DNA of 64,000 nucleotides from Pseudonocardia sp. TRM90224 (GTDB lineage: Bacteria; Actinomycetota; Actinomycetes; Mycobacteriales; Pseudonocardiaceae), in assembly GCF_021245725.1 (NCBI RefSeq), contig NZ_JAJGSX010000003.1, positions 186,001 through 250,000 of the forward strand. Direction: 5' to 3'. The position numbers and the translations under genes are program-made. The number at the start of each line of letters is the position of its first letter. The stretch's first letter is position 1. The notes under the pieces were generated by a model, which was not told the DNA's origin, searched no databases, and saw only the letters and a list, made by a program, of their open reading frames with translations. Positions 24,681 to 33,737 of the stretch are shown one piece after another.

Positions 24681-24760
24681 TAAAGACTGTCGTCGCTAGA
24701 CTGCGCCTAAGGACCTCTTCATCGTGCTGCGTTCGGCCGCTGCGCTAGTGCAGTCTAGCG
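24681..24760. promoter_or_regulatory. Inverted repeats between divergent genes
   Basis: CGCTAGACTGC (24694-24704) is perfectly inverted as GCAGTCTAGCG (24750-24760). Just before it, near 24675-24690, AGTCT-N4-AGACT forms a smaller dyad. They lie between the divergent hypothetical gene (23455-24651) and the small membrane protein gene (24857) and look like a shared operator region. Confidence 0.5.
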
Positions 24761-24856
24761 AGGGTTCACGCGTGGTTGCGAGTGGGGTGCGGAACTCGGA
24801 ACCTCGGCTCCAGCGCGGACCTGACTCCCAGGTCCCGATCGGAACGGAGACCACTC

Positions 24857-25093
24857 ATGAGTATCACGCTCCCCTCCTTCGACGCCCTGGCCCGCTTCGC
24901 AAGCGCCAACCCCGTCCTCACGGTGGTGATAGCGGTGCTCGTGAGCGTCGTGATCCCGGCAGTATGGTCCACCAGGCCGGAGCGACGGTGCGCTGCCAGT
25001 GGCGTGCTCGGCCAGCTGTGCGGAATCCTCGGTGACACCCTGATCGCAATCGTCCTGCTCCGCGTCGTCTTGCTGCCACAGCGTGCCGCCTAG
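24857..25093 (+). CDS. Small two-helix membrane protein, part of a repeated module
   Basis: A 78-residue protein with one hydrophobic segment at about 20-37 (PVLTVVIAVLVSVVIPAVW) and a second at about 52-72 (LGQLCGILGDTLIAIVLLRV), joined by a basic loop. The second half is repeated at 46238-46350, also upstream of a VbhA-like gene. Family unknown. The size and pairing with an antitoxin-like gene make a membrane toxin or immunity protein possible, without direct evidence. Confidence 0.6.
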   Translation: MSITLPSFDALARFASANPVLTVVIAVLVSVVIPAVWSTRPERRCAASGVLGQLCGILGDTLIAIVLLRVVLLPQRAA

Positions 25094-25225
25094 CCACGCA
25101 CCGGTGCACCCGGCCTTGCCTTCAAGAGGGACCGACCTGCCGGGTTCGCGAAGGTCGACGGGCTGCAGGGCGTTGGCGGCGGTCCTGTGGTCGTCAGTGC
25201 ACGTCGCAAGCTGGAGACTGTAGTC

Positions 25226-25420
25226 ATGTCGGCGTCGCAATACGAGAAGTTGGACGAAGCGCAGAGACGGCAGATCGCGGTGCGCGAGGCGTTGGCGTCT
25301 GTACGAGCCGAGGGACTTGAGCCCGATGCCGATGGCCTGCGGCTGATCGAGCACGTCGCGTCCGGCGAGCTGACCACGGATCAGGCCCGTGAGCAGATGC
25401 TGGCGCTCTACCGCCAGTGA
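25226..25420 (+). CDS. VbhA-family antitoxin-like protein, copy 1
   Basis: A 64-residue helical protein. ALASVRAEGLEPDADGLRL carries the inhibitory motif (S/T)xxxE(G/N) as SVRAEG, followed by IEHVASGELTTDQAREQML as in VbhA, the antitoxin that blocks FIC-domain AMP-transferase toxins. No Fic gene is in the window. I place the start at ATG 25226 with GGAG upstream. It follows the small membrane protein gene by 132 bp. Homologous copies lie at 46514-46702 and 52637-52707. Confidence 0.75.
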   Translation: MSASQYEKLDEAQRRQIAVREALASVRAEGLEPDADGLRLIEHVASGELTTDQAREQMLALYRQ

Positions 25421-25480
25421 TACATGGCCGCCCGCACCGGACATGGCACGCGAGGGAAGGCAGTACCAGAGCGCTCAACT

Positions 25481-25864
25481 TCAAGCAGGAGGATCTGACG
25501 AACTGAGTCCAATATCGAGTATCACCGACCGCGCAACGAAGCCTTCCCTCTCGTAAAGAGCCCGGCCGGGGGTGTCTGGTTTGGCGCTCGCTTCAACTGA
25601 GACATGGGTGTAGCCGTTGCGGCGGGCCCAATCCAGCGCGACAAACACCATGTTCGAGGCGATGCTCCGACGTCGGAATGGCCTCTCAACTTCGACCTCG
25701 CGGATCTCTGCGTACCTGCGGTCGGTTGGCACGCTGTCGTAGGCGTAGCGCCGCTCGACCGCCACCAGCCAGCCAACCTCCTCGTCCCCGAGCTTCGCGG
25801 TTACGTCCAGACGTTGCCCGCGGCCATCCTCCATCGTGTCGTACCGAGGTTCTTCCTCATCCAC
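25481..25864 (-). CDS. GNAT-family N-acetyltransferase
   Basis: A 127-residue acetyltransferase. IREVEVERPFRRRSIASNMV is the acetyl-CoA binding region (motif A, with Arg-rich RRRSIAS replacing the usual Q/RxxGxG/A), and GRALYEREGFVARSV is motif B. The N-terminal 30 residues are short, so it is a minimal GNAT. Substrate unknown. It lies downstream of the HTH gene at 25971-26411 on the same strand with a gap of 106 bp. Confidence 0.75.
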   Translation of the reverse strand: MDEEEPRYDTMEDGRGQRLDVTAKLGDEEVGWLVAVERRYAYDSVPTDRRYAEIREVEVERPFRRRSIASNMVFVALDWARRNGYTHVSVEASAKPDTPGRALYEREGFVARSVILDIGLSSSDPPA

Positions 25865-25970
25865 AACTGAGCAGTGTATTCAATGCCGACGCCGTGGCCC
25901 GTCCGCGACAGGACGGTGGTGGGCGCCGTCGCGGCACCGGGCTTGGACTTGCCTCGGCGAGGTCGAGGGC

Positions 25971-26411
25971 CTAGAGCTTCATCGACGGAGATGAGTTGGT
26001 CCGCGGGTCGTAGCTCTGCACGAGCTTTGTCAGCGCCGCACGATCGGAGTCACTGAGACTCGCAACTCGCTGTGCCAGCTCCGAAAGGTTGTGGTCCCGA
26101 TGACGCGCTGCGAGACGATCAAGTTTCCGATTAACGCTCGCCCGAGCCTCGGGGTCGTTGAAATAACCCGGCCGCACACCGAAGGCTTGCGCTAACAGGT
26201 CGGCGCTGTCTCGACTCGGCTTGTCCTTCACGCCGCTCCGGAGCTCACCGATGTAGGAGTGCGAGAGGGACCCGCCCAGCTCTCGGACTCTGTTCGACAC
26301 CTCGCGCAGACTCAGCTGCCTGTCTCCCACGGGATGCAGGATCTCAAAGAGGCGAGTGAGCAGCTCGGCGAACGTCGGTTCCCGATCCACCTCCGGAGTT
26401 TCAGCGCTCAA
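25971..26411 (-). CDS. XRE-family transcriptional regulator
   Basis: A protein of about 146 residues. The HTH (QLSLREVSNRVRELGGSLSHSYIGELRSGV) is followed by LLAQAFGVRPGYFNDPEA, an EspR-like arrangement, and a C-terminal helix (LSELAQRVASLSDSDRAALTKLV) for dimerisation. I favour TTG 26411, which has GGGGAG about 7 nt upstream; the open frame reaches TTG 26438. A decayed homologue lies at 23330-23430. Likely a local regulator of cargo genes. Confidence 0.75.
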   Translation of the reverse strand: MSAETPEVDREPTFAELLTRLFEILHPVGDRQLSLREVSNRVRELGGSLSHSYIGELRSGVKDKPSRDSADLLAQAFGVRPGYFNDPEARASVNRKLDRLAARHRDHNLSELAQRVASLSDSDRAALTKLVQSYDPRTNSSPSMKL

Positions 26412-26603
26412 GCTAGATCTCCCCGATGATCGGCCCAATCCTTCGAGGTCGCTCTGATGACGTCGACCTGTCTGCCGTGAACCGTAGTCCCGCTACGTGG
26501 CCATGCCCGTCATCTTCACGTTCATCGTGTGGAGCAGGTCCCGGCGATCCGTCCTGTTGGCCCGGCGTGTCGGACAGGAGGCCCAAAAAGGGGATCCTCA
26601 GCC

Positions 26604-26783
26604 GGCCTCGATGCGCTGATCCCGTTGTCGGGCAACGAGATCCGTCGCATCCTCGCCGCGCTCGTCCTCACACCGATCACCGCCGTGAGCACGGTCCTGA
26701 ACTGGTCAAATTGGCGTCGCCGCCGACAACACCAGGCCCGCACTTGCCACTACCGGCGCCGTGGACAACGCCCACCGACCTGA
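26604..26783 (+). pseudogene. C-terminal fragment of an IS701/IS4-type transposase
   Basis: The frame reads DALIPLSGNEIRRILAALVL...WSNWRRRRQHQARTCHYRRR, the typical ending of actinobacterial IS701-like transposases. The catalytic core is absent. A separate fragment of the same family lies at 42610-43135. The rest of 26412-26855 holds nothing I recognise. Confidence 0.7.
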
Positions 26784-26855
26784 CATCCAAACGCCGTTGC
26801 AGTACTAGGAACTGAGACGTCGGAGCGTCCTTGTTGAGGCAAGCCTGACTCGGAC

Positions 26856-27539
26856 TCAGAGCTCGCGGGCGCGGAGGTACGCGTCCAGGTCGGCGGCGCC
26901 CTTCAGCATGGCGCGTCCCCGGGCGGACAGGCGGGCCTGCCAGTCGTGCAGAGTCGACTCCAGTGGGGCGATGCCTCCGGCGGATCGGACTTGAGCGATC
27001 AGCGGGGCGATCTGCTCCAGTAGGTAGCCGCCCCGCCTGAGCTGGTGGGCGAGCCGGACGTTGCGTACGTCGGCCGCGCTGTAGATCCGGTACCCCGTTT
27101 GCGGGTCGCGGTGCGGCCGGATCACCCCGGCGTTTTCCCATTTGCGCAGGGTGGCGGGGCGAAGGCCGAGCCGTCTGGCCAGGGGGCCGATGAACGTGTT
27201 GCCGCGTTCCTGCGGCATGGGCGCCAGATCGCCGAGGGCGGCTTCGACGGCCTGGAGGGTGCGGCGGTCGTCGAGGAGCTGGCCGTGGCTCTCGTCGATG
27301 AGCCGCAGCGCGTCCTCGGTGGCACCGCGGTTGACCGCCTGCATGATTGACGTGGCCGTCTGGTGACCGTGCCCGGGCACAAGGGCGAGGAACGCGCGCA
27401 GGGCTTGCGCATGCAGCGGTGTGTAGGTGCGGTAGCCGGTGATGGTGCGTTCGGCGGCGGGCAGGATGCTGGCGCTTTCGTAGTTTCTGACCGCCTGGGT
27501 GGACAAGCCGTGCTCGCGGGCCAGATCCACTGGCCTCAT
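26856..27539 (-). CDS. MerR-family regulator with two HTH domains (TioE-like)
   Basis: A protein of about 227 residues. An N-terminal MerR HTH (MRPVDLAREHGLSTQAVRNYESASILPAAERT) and a second MerR-like HTH in the C-terminal half (GPLARRLGLRPATLRKWENAGVIRPHRDPQTGYRIYS). I choose ATG 27539 because MRPVDLA is the family start; the open frame extends to 27593. It is divergent from the erythromycin-esterase-like gene and probably controls it from the 90-bp gap between them. Confidence 0.85.
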   Translation of the reverse strand: MRPVDLAREHGLSTQAVRNYESASILPAAERTITGYRTYTPLHAQALRAFLALVPGHGHQTATSIMQAVNRGATEDALRLIDESHGQLLDDRRTLQAVEAALGDLAPMPQERGNTFIGPLARRLGLRPATLRKWENAGVIRPHRDPQTGYRIYSAADVRNVRLAHQLRRGGYLLEQIAPLIAQVRSAGGIAPLESTLHDWQARLSARGRAMLKGAADLDAYLRAREL

Positions 27540-27595
27540 GGATGCATCATCGGTTGAAGGTCCATCGTGTTCAGAGTGGAGATGCCAGCACAAAG

Positions 27596-27620
27596 TTTAC
27601 ACTGAGGGTTCAGCGATACT
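27596..27620 (+). promoter_or_regulatory. Candidate MerR-controlled promoter of the esterase gene
   Basis: TTTACA (27596-27601) and GATACT (27615-27620) flank a dyad CTGA/TCAG. The element spacing is not the classical 17 bp, as is usual for MerR-activated promoters, though here it is shorter than the normal 19. The assignment rests on position between the divergent genes. Confidence 0.4.
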
Positions 27621-27629
27621 GTTGAGGGT

Positions 27630-28805
27630 ATGGATATCAAGGACTCGGCCCGGTTGCTCGATGGCGCGAGCGTCTCGGCGTTTCTGCGGTCGCTTCCCGC
27701 CCGGCCCCTGCTGCTCGGCCTGGGTGAGGCCAGGCACTTCGTGGGGGAACTGGGTGAGTTGCGCAACGAGATGTTCCGGCATCTGGTCGAGCACGAGGGC
27801 TACCGGTCGTTTGCCATCGAGAGCGATTGCCTCAAGGGCCTCCTGGTCGACGACTACATTTCGACCGGCGCGGGAACGCTCGATGACGTCATGGAACGCG
27901 GCTTCGGCCACAACTTCGGCGCTGCACCGGGCAACCGCGAACTCGTGCGCTGGATGCGGGCCTACAACGAGAAGCATGCCGAGAAGCTGCGGTTCTTCGG
28001 GTTCGACGGCCCTCTGGAGTATTGGGCAGGGAGCCCGCGACAGTCGCTCACCGCCCTCTACGCCCTCCTTGACGGCCCGCTCCCCAATACCGTAGTAACC
28101 AGGGAAACCCTCGACACGCTGCTGGGCCCGGACGACCGGTGGTCGAACGAGGCCACGGCCATGGATCCGTCCCAGGCGATCGGCCAGTCCGCCGACGCCC
28201 AGCGGCTGCGGCTGATCGCCGACGACCTGGTGGCGCTGCTCGACACGCAGGCGCCGCAGCTGAGCGAGCAGGACAGGGAGCGGGCGGCACTGCACGCGCG
28301 CACCGCCACCGGCCTGCTCCGATACCACTACTGGATGGCCGACGCGTCCCCGGCACGGTGGACCCGGCTGTCGGCCCTGCGGGATGCGATGATGGCCGCC
28401 AACCTGCGTGCCGTCGCCGAACGCGGCCCGGCCCTGGTCTTCGCTTCCAACCTCCACCTGCAGCGGAACAAGAGCGTCATGACCTTCGGCGACCAGCAGC
28501 TGGAGTGGTGGAGCGCGGGGGCGATCACCGGGACCTACCTGGGCGACCGGTACGTCTTCCTGGCCTCGGCCCTTGGCACGGCCGGCGACAACACCCCGCC
28601 CCCAGACACCGTCGAGGGTATCCTGTCCACGCTACCGTGGGATCACTCTCTCATCGATGCCCGCCGCCTGGCCGAGGCCATCACAAAGCCCACCCCGCGC
28701 ATCTCCCACGATTTCGCCTATTTTCCACTGGACCCGGCCCAGCTCGACATGATCGATGGCGTCCTCTTCCTCAAGCAGGCTGTCAGGCTGGGCCAGCTGG
28801 GCTGA
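27630..28805 (+). CDS. Erythromycin esterase family protein
   Basis: A 391-residue protein of the Ere/EreA-like family. GLGEARHFVGELGELRNEM holds the catalytic-type GExxH motif, FAIESDCLKGLLV the conserved Glu, and GFDGPLEYW and FASNLHLQRNK the later conserved parts. Ere enzymes open the macrolactone ring of erythromycin; many relatives act on other esters. A divergent MerR regulator suggests drug-inducible expression. It is the clearest resistance-like gene in the island, but its substrate is not proven. Confidence 0.85.
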   Translation: MDIKDSARLLDGASVSAFLRSLPARPLLLGLGEARHFVGELGELRNEMFRHLVEHEGYRSFAIESDCLKGLLVDDYISTGAGTLDDVMERGFGHNFGAAPGNRELVRWMRAYNEKHAEKLRFFGFDGPLEYWAGSPRQSLTALYALLDGPLPNTVVTRETLDTLLGPDDRWSNEATAMDPSQAIGQSADAQRLRLIADDLVALLDTQAPQLSEQDRERAALHARTATGLLRYHYWMADASPARWTRLSALRDAMMAANLRAVAERGPALVFASNLHLQRNKSVMTFGDQQLEWWSAGAITGTYLGDRYVFLASALGTAGDNTPPPDTVEGILSTLPWDHSLIDARRLAEAITKPTPRISHDFAYFPLDPAQLDMIDGVLFLKQAVRLGQLG

Positions 28806-29291
28806 CAGGCGCACGGGTGTCCGGCTGTGCTCAAACGCACGCGCATCAATCACGATCCATGCCCGCGTCCTCACCGAAGGCAGCGCCTGGGGTCGCCGGG
28901 GTGATGTGCGGACTGATCGACGGCCCCGGGTTGACAAGTGAACATGAATGAGGTGCCGGACTCGTTAACGGTGCGTGGGACGCAGCGCGCCCGCCAGCCT
29001 TCGGCGAAAAGGATCGGCGCCTGCAAGCGGTTCGTCGTCACCGATCCCTCGATCAATTTCTCACCACCGGGGTCGCGCCCGCATCGATGCAAGACTCTGT
29101 GCAGCGCTCTGACTCGTAAGACCACGTCAGACAGTGCAAGGAGAACGTCGCCACTGAAGTCCTGCGCCCGACAACTGCAAACAGACTTACGACAAGCACT
29201 AGCGAGAAAGTCTCGCCGCCATCGGACAGGCAATTCGCGGGGCGGAAATTGCCGCAAAGTTGCCGCCTGCCGCTGGGGCGCAATGCGTGTC
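28806..29291. other. Gene-free stretch
   Basis: No convincing gene, although a 126-residue frame at 28938-29318 is open. It has a basic, low-complexity composition, no ribosome binding site and no domain. Possibly degraded mobile DNA. Confidence 0.45.
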
Positions 29292-29358
29292 TTGACAAGG
29301 GACGCGTGGCTTCTGTAGCGTCCGACTTGCCCAACATGATTCATTATCCAGAAAGGAG
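29292..29358 (+). promoter_or_regulatory. Strong promoter and ribosome binding site of the small peptide gene
   Basis: TTGACA (29292-29297) and TAGCGT (29316-29321) are 18 bp apart. AAAGGAG at 29352-29358 lies 6 nt before the TTG start at 29365. This is one of the best vegetative promoters in the window. Confidence 0.7.
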
Positions 29359-29364
29359 CTCAAA

Positions 29365-29586
29365 TTGAGAAGAACGAGTAGTGGCATAAGTCGACTCGCC
29401 GATCACCTGTTGGAGCGGGTGGTCCCGCGGGGTACCGCCGCCGCGGTCATATGCACCCCCCGGAGGTGCTGCGAATGGAATGAAGAACCGCACGGGTTCT
29501 GGCGGGGTACGCAAATGTGGGACGAGTTGCACGACACCGCGTGCGGCCCCTGTCAACGGGACTACCCGAGCCGGCGCTGCCCCTGA
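29365..29586 (+). CDS. Small cysteine-rich peptide of the RLxDxLLxxxVPxxTAAA type
   Basis: A 73-residue peptide. The leader-like part ISRLADHLLERVVPRGTAAA resembles N-termini of many small actinobacterial peptides whose C-termini are rich in Cys, Trp and Tyr and whose function is unsettled. Here the C-terminal 40 residues contain six Cys (CTPRRCCEW, TACGPCQRDY, SRRC). TTG start with an excellent ribosome binding site and promoter. It could be a modified or secreted peptide. No modification enzyme is adjacent. Confidence 0.55.
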   Translation: MRRTSSGISRLADHLLERVVPRGTAAAVICTPRRCCEWNEEPHGFWRGTQMWDELHDTACGPCQRDYPSRRCP

Positions 29587-29752
29587 TCAATCGCAAACCC
29601 GTCATTGACCCGCGCGTCGAGCTCAGCCGAATGCGGACCCCGCGATGCCGGACGCCGTCGTCACCACCTGGCTGACCGCGAGCAGGCTTGGCCAAGTGGT
29701 GACCGACAGTCCGTCGCAGGTCAGCGCTCTGTGACCTGCTTACAGTTGCGGC

Positions 29753-29887
29753 GTGAAGGACTCCGCAACCGTCGACTTGGCGGCACCGGTACGGCCCATG
29801 ACGGCGCGCGCGGAGCCGAACCTTCCTGACCATGGCCGGGCGGAGCAGTTCTCGTTCGAGCCAAAGTTCGATGGGTTCCTTAACTGA
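29753..29887 (+). pseudogene. N-terminal fragment of an ATP-dependent DNA ligase
   Basis: The frame VDLAAPVRPMTARAEPNLP...FSFEPKFDGFL matches the start of actinobacterial ATP-dependent DNA ligases up to the adenylation lysine motif (EPKFDGF). A stop follows directly, and the rest of the ligase is absent. It is a relic captured in the patchwork. Confidence 0.65.
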
Positions 29888-30135
29888 AATGCCGGTGCCT
29901 TGCGTTCCGCACGCCCGGCGACCGGGTGATGGTGTAGTCGCGACAGCAGCAATGGTTGACTCGCTGATCCTCCGGCGCGACCGGGTAACTGCACACCATC
30001 GGGGGTCATGCCCAAACCCGAGCCGCTACCAGTGGCAACGGGCTTCTCCGCGTGGAGGTTGTCCTGCCCGCCGGCGGTCGGGGGATGGAACTGCGCTGGA
30101 CCCGTGGCGCCACCGGGTTCGACGATCACAAGGCC

Positions 30136-30387
30136 ATGACGGCTCAGCCGCACCAACCGATCGTGCTGACGGTCGCGGTCGACCTCGATGCCATCGCGAG
30201 TGCCGGACCCGAACTGGTCGCAACAGCTGCCCGGGTCGGCAGCGAGATCGTGCAGTCATTTGGCCTGGCCGAGATGCCCCAATTCACGCCACAGGGTGAG
30301 ATCTCGACGCCGTATTGGGCCTCCACCGGAGCCTTCCGACCGCGGCTCACCTCCTGGGCAACCGAGCACGGCATCACGCTCGAATGA
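30136..30387 (+). CDS. Hypothetical protein
   Basis: An 83-residue frame (MTAQPHQPIVLTVAVDLDAI...WATEHGITLE) with plausible amino acid composition and periodic hydrophobics but no recognised family. ATG 30136 lacks a strong ribosome binding site; the frame is open from 30052. It could be the remains of a larger gene. Confidence 0.35.
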   Translation: MTAQPHQPIVLTVAVDLDAIASAGPELVATAARVGSEIVQSFGLAEMPQFTPQGEISTPYWASTGAFRPRLTSWATEHGITLE

Positions 30388-30461
30388 GCTTCCTACGAGC
30401 CCGTACACCCTGCTGGGACTAGTTCCTCACGTGCCAACGGCCGCGCACGAGGCTCCGGGGA

Positions 30462-30695
30462 TCACCCTCGGCCTCGGCTGAGGAGGTCGCACTCTGCGGC
30501 ACGATCGTCAGCGTCGGCGGCGGTCGCGTCAGCAAGGTGGTCGCCCCACGCGGTGCCTGCGCCCAGGCGTACGGCTTCACGCTGGGCTGCGGCCGACACC
30601 CACTCGGACAGTGACATGTCAGCTCGATGAGCAGCCATCGCTGCCATGTGGAGCGCCGTCTCGTCCAGGGACAACATCACTTTGCGAGTTGTCAT
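30462..30695 (-). CDS. Ribbon-helix-helix-like small protein (antitoxin-like)
   Basis: A 77-residue protein. MTTRKVMLSLDETALHMAAM forms a beta strand followed by helices (ADMSLSEWVSAAAQREAVRL), the pattern of ribbon-helix-helix DNA-binding antitoxins and Arc/MetJ repressors. ATG 30695 has GGCAGG upstream; the open frame extends to 30887 into a repeat. No toxin gene is obvious beside it. Confidence 0.55.
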   Translation of the reverse strand: MTTRKVMLSLDETALHMAAMAAHRADMSLSEWVSAAAQREAVRLGAGTAWGDHLADATAADADDRAAECDLLSRGRG

Positions 30696-30769
30696 ACCTG
30701 CCACCGTACTGAATGTCCGGACCGCTCCGCTTGCGATCGGGACGAAGTCCGGCGTTGTCGCTTCACAGC

Positions 30770-30990
30770 GGAGAGTTCTCCGAGCGCACCCCGGCTGCAA
30801 TGCCTTGAGAAGAATCAGATCTAGCTCGACAAGATCCAGGCCGTGTTCGAAGCGATCGACGCGGTGCCTGCAACTGAACAAACCCAACCGAGCCAGCTCA
30901 GCAGAAGGGGTCAGCTACACGTTCCGCGACGCCCGCATGGTTGAGCGACGCTACGCGCAGACGGTGATCACCACCCTCTCCAAGATCGGC
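30770..30990 (+). repeat. Second copy of the 18942-19142 repeat, decayed
   Basis: About 200 bp are recognisably the same as 18942-19142, sharing GGAGAGTTCTCCGAG, CGACAAGATCCAGGCC and CGCAGA-GGTGATCACCACCCTC. It contains a stop in the reading frame that is open in the first copy. It ends where the lone ISL3 terminal repeat begins. Confidence 0.7.
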
Positions 30991-30991
30991 C

Positions 30992-31050
30992 TGTCAACGG
31001 CGCGTTGGGACTGGATCTGGATCTGGCCCACTTTGCGTGATCGGGCTGGC
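30992..31050 (+). repeat. Lone ISL3 terminal inverted repeat
   Basis: TGTCAACGGCGCGTTGGGAC and the following 40 bp are nearly identical to the transposase-distal end of the complete ISL3 element (44426-44478). No transposase or second end is adjacent. It is a solo end left by deletion or recombination. Confidence 0.85.
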
Positions 31051-31241
31051 CCTGGCGGGGCGCGCCCGCACCCGCGATCCGTCGTCGACGACGAGCTCGA
31101 ACCCGGCCTCCCTGCGACTCACCGGAAGCCTTCCGCTGTTGCGATGACGCCCTCCGCAGCGTCCCCGGCGAACAGGATCCGCCCGCGACGGTCGGACCTG
31201 GCAGAGCGCCGGGCGCGGGCATCAATTACAGCGTCATGTAC

Positions 31242-31610
31242 TCACGGATCTTGCCGCGCACGTGCGGGCGGTGGTTGCCGAGTGCGAAGCCCAGGGTGGG
31301 GAAGAGGCGGGGGATCTGCAGGTCGGTAAGGGGTGGGCTGACGGGTACGTCGGCATGACCGCGGTCGTCCTCGGCCGGCTTGCTCAGATCGCTGTCGACC
31401 GCGCGGACGCGGGTTACGACGCCGTCGGCGACGAAGACAATGGCCCAGGGCCTGATAGTTGGTGTGGACGCGCAGCGTGTCCAAGCTGGCGTGGCCGAGC
31501 AGCTCGGCCAGCAGCACCGTCGACACCGGCGCGCAGCAGCTGCGTGGCGAACGTGTGGCGCAGCACGTGCGGCCCGAACCCTGCGGGCGCACCCGAGCAG
31601 GCGCGCACCA
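31242..31610 (-). pseudogene. Tyrosine recombinase (phage integrase) C-terminal remnant
   Basis: One frame gives FGPHVLRHTFATQLLRAGVD (the HxLRH box) and another gives LLAELLGHASLDTLRVHTNY (the LGH box). A frameshift separates them near 31550 and the N-terminus is missing. The catalytic His-Arg pair is recognisable, but the gene cannot work. Confidence 0.75.
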
Positions 31611-31635
31611 GCCGTGGCCGGCAACCACCGCCTTC

Positions 31636-32853
31636 TCAGGTGGTCCAGCTCGGCTCGGCGTCTCGCTGGGCGTTCTGCGGCAGTCGTGCCGCGACAGGCC
31701 CGATCGCGGCCCCGCCGAGCAGCGTGGCCAGACCGACCACGAGCCACGGGAGCCACATCGCGATCGCGAACAGCGCGACGACGCCGGGCGCGGCGATCTG
31801 GGCGGTCGTGGAGGCGTACTGGAACGCGGCCAGGTGGCGCCCGCGCGAGTGCGCCGGCGCAGCCGCCTCGGCCAGCGCGTTCACCCGGCCGGCGGCGACC
31901 AGGTTGGCGGTCGTGAACAGCAGCGTAGCGGCGAGCAGGTACGGCACCCGCCACGTCGCCGGGACGGCCACGGTCGCCGCCATCGCCGCGCACCAGACCA
32001 GCAGGACCCACGCCCCTCGCCGGATGGCGGTCGGCCGGGACCACCGTCGGGTCAGGTGCAGCACGAGAGTCCCTGCGACCGACCCGATCGTTGTCGCGAG
32101 CGCGAGCATCGCACCGGGCAGCCACGCCGGCGCGCCCAGGACATCGAGCACGTACACCGGGACCCCGATGAGGAACACGTCCAGCGGCAGCACGAGCAAC
32201 ACAGTGGCCGCGATCAGCCCCAGATAGGGACGGTTGCCCAACACGCCGGCCACCGACGGCTCACCGGCGGACGGCGCTGCGGCACCGATCGGGACACCGG
32301 GCCGGGCACTCACTCCGGCGAGCAACAGGGTCGCCGCGGCGAGGAAGCACCCGATGTTGACGGTGATGGCCACTGCGAGGCCGCCCGGGCCGGCGACGGC
32401 GAGCAGCGCACCGACGACCAGCGCTCCGAGCCCGAAGGCGCCACCGCGGATCATGTTCACGACCGTGAAGGCCCGGTCCTTCGGTGCGTTCCCGACCACG
32501 TCCGCGATGAGGGCGAAGAGCGCGCTGTAGAAGCACTGCAACCCCGCAGCCAACAGTGTCGCTCCCACGAACACGAGCGCTGTGCCGTTCGCGAACAGAT
32601 ACGCCGAGGCGCCCGCCGCCTGCACCACCTGGGCAGCCACGACGACCCCTCGCGCGCCCACCCGATCGACCATCCGGCCGGCGATCGGCGGCACAGCCAG
32701 CCCGACCACGGTGCCCACGGTGACTGCCGCGGCGGCGACCGTCAGCGGTAGCCCCACTACTCCCGTTGCGTAGACCAGTGACAACGGCAGGAACAGGCCG
32801 GCGCCGAACTGATCCACACCCAGAGCTACCAACAGCGCAGCCCGCCCGTTCAT
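31636..32853 (-). CDS. Major facilitator superfamily transporter
   Basis: A 405-residue protein with about 12 membrane segments. The loop signature GRMVDRVGARGVVVA between TM2 and TM3 fits MFS motif A in weak form. I place the start at ATG 32853 (MNGRAALLVALGVDQFG); the open frame continues upstream without family similarity. It is probably a drug or metabolite exporter. It lies alone between IS remnants. Confidence 0.8.
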   Translation of the reverse strand: MNGRAALLVALGVDQFGAGLFLPLSLVYATGVVGLPLTVAAAAVTVGTVVGLAVPPIAGRMVDRVGARGVVVAAQVVQAAGASAYLFANGTALVFVGATLLAAGLQCFYSALFALIADVVGNAPKDRAFTVVNMIRGGAFGLGALVVGALLAVAGPGGLAVAITVNIGCFLAAATLLLAGVSARPGVPIGAAAPSAGEPSVAGVLGNRPYLGLIAATVLLVLPLDVFLIGVPVYVLDVLGAPAWLPGAMLALATTIGSVAGTLVLHLTRRWSRPTAIRRGAWVLLVWCAAMAATVAVPATWRVPYLLAATLLFTTANLVAAGRVNALAEAAAPAHSRGRHLAAFQYASTTAQIAAPGVVALFAIAMWLPWLVVGLATLLGGAAIGPVAARLPQNAQRDAEPSWTT

Positions 32854-33235
32854 CCCCACGGGACTCGACCCTAGCAACGCCGCCGCCCAGCAAGATCGCG
32901 CATGGCCTTGTCGCGACCAACTGGGTCCGGGGCCGTTCTGAGTGGGCACCAATGGGTGCAACGCCGGCATCGCGCGCGAGCTACTGCGCCTGGCCCGGCT
33001 CAAGTCAGCACGAACTCCGTCGTACACCTTCCAGCGGCCCGATCACCACAGCGCCGCTGCTGAGGTAGGTGCATGACGTAGGCGCCGAGCTGGAACGGAC
33101 GAACCGGCGGAGCCGGGCGCTGCCACTTCCAACCTGGGTATTGCGCAGGCTTCGAAACCTCGCTCCGGGGTACCGCCGGTGGTGCTTCCACTCGACTGTG
33201 GCCGCTGTTGCTCACGGTCCGCGATCAGCCGGGGC
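32854..33235. other. Gene-free stretch
   Basis: Upstream region of the MFS gene and flank of an ISL3 fragment. I see no gene or clear repeat. Confidence 0.45.
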
Positions 33236-33410
33236 CCACTGTTGCGGCTGGTCCGGGCATTGCCGGACCTGCAGATCGGCACCATCGCGGTGCTGGGCGT
33301 GGACGACTTCGCGCTGCGTCGCGGGCACGTTTACGGCACCGTACTGATCGACCTCGCGAGTCATCGCCCGATCGATCCGCTTCCGGATCGGGAGGCCGAC
33401 TCGCTCGCCG
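33236..33410 (+). pseudogene. Internal fragment of an ISL3 transposase
   Basis: The frame [35 protein letters not shown] continues to PDREADSLA and is nearly identical to residues around 120-170 of the ISL3 transposase at 44494-46044. Both ends are cut off; only the region with the first catalytic Asp (GVDDFAL) survives. Confidence 0.85.
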
Positions 33411-33737
33411 TGTCTGCGAACCCAGTCATCGACGGGCGATTGCCGGCCAACCATCGGCTGGCCGTGCGCACGATGGTCCACACGCCATTGGTCGACGCCA
33501 CCCGCCGCCACGTGCCCAGCGGACCGGTCGCCGGTCACCAAGTCCTCGCGGATCCCGGCGTGTCCGGACAGGCCCGCGTAGTCGAACGTCCGCTGCTGCC
33601 GACCGTCCTCGCTGGCGAACCGCACCGGGCCGTCGGTCGCCTGGGTGCCGGACGCCACCTCGCCGTTGGTTGCATCGCCGGCTTTCCCCGGCCCGTCATG
33701 CAGGCATTGCCTGCTCGGCCCGTGGCATCCTCGGGGC
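33411..33737. other. Gene-free stretch
   Basis: The frame of the ISL3 fragment stays open but shows no domain. The region ends at the nucleotidyltransferase gene. Nothing recognised. Confidence 0.45.
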
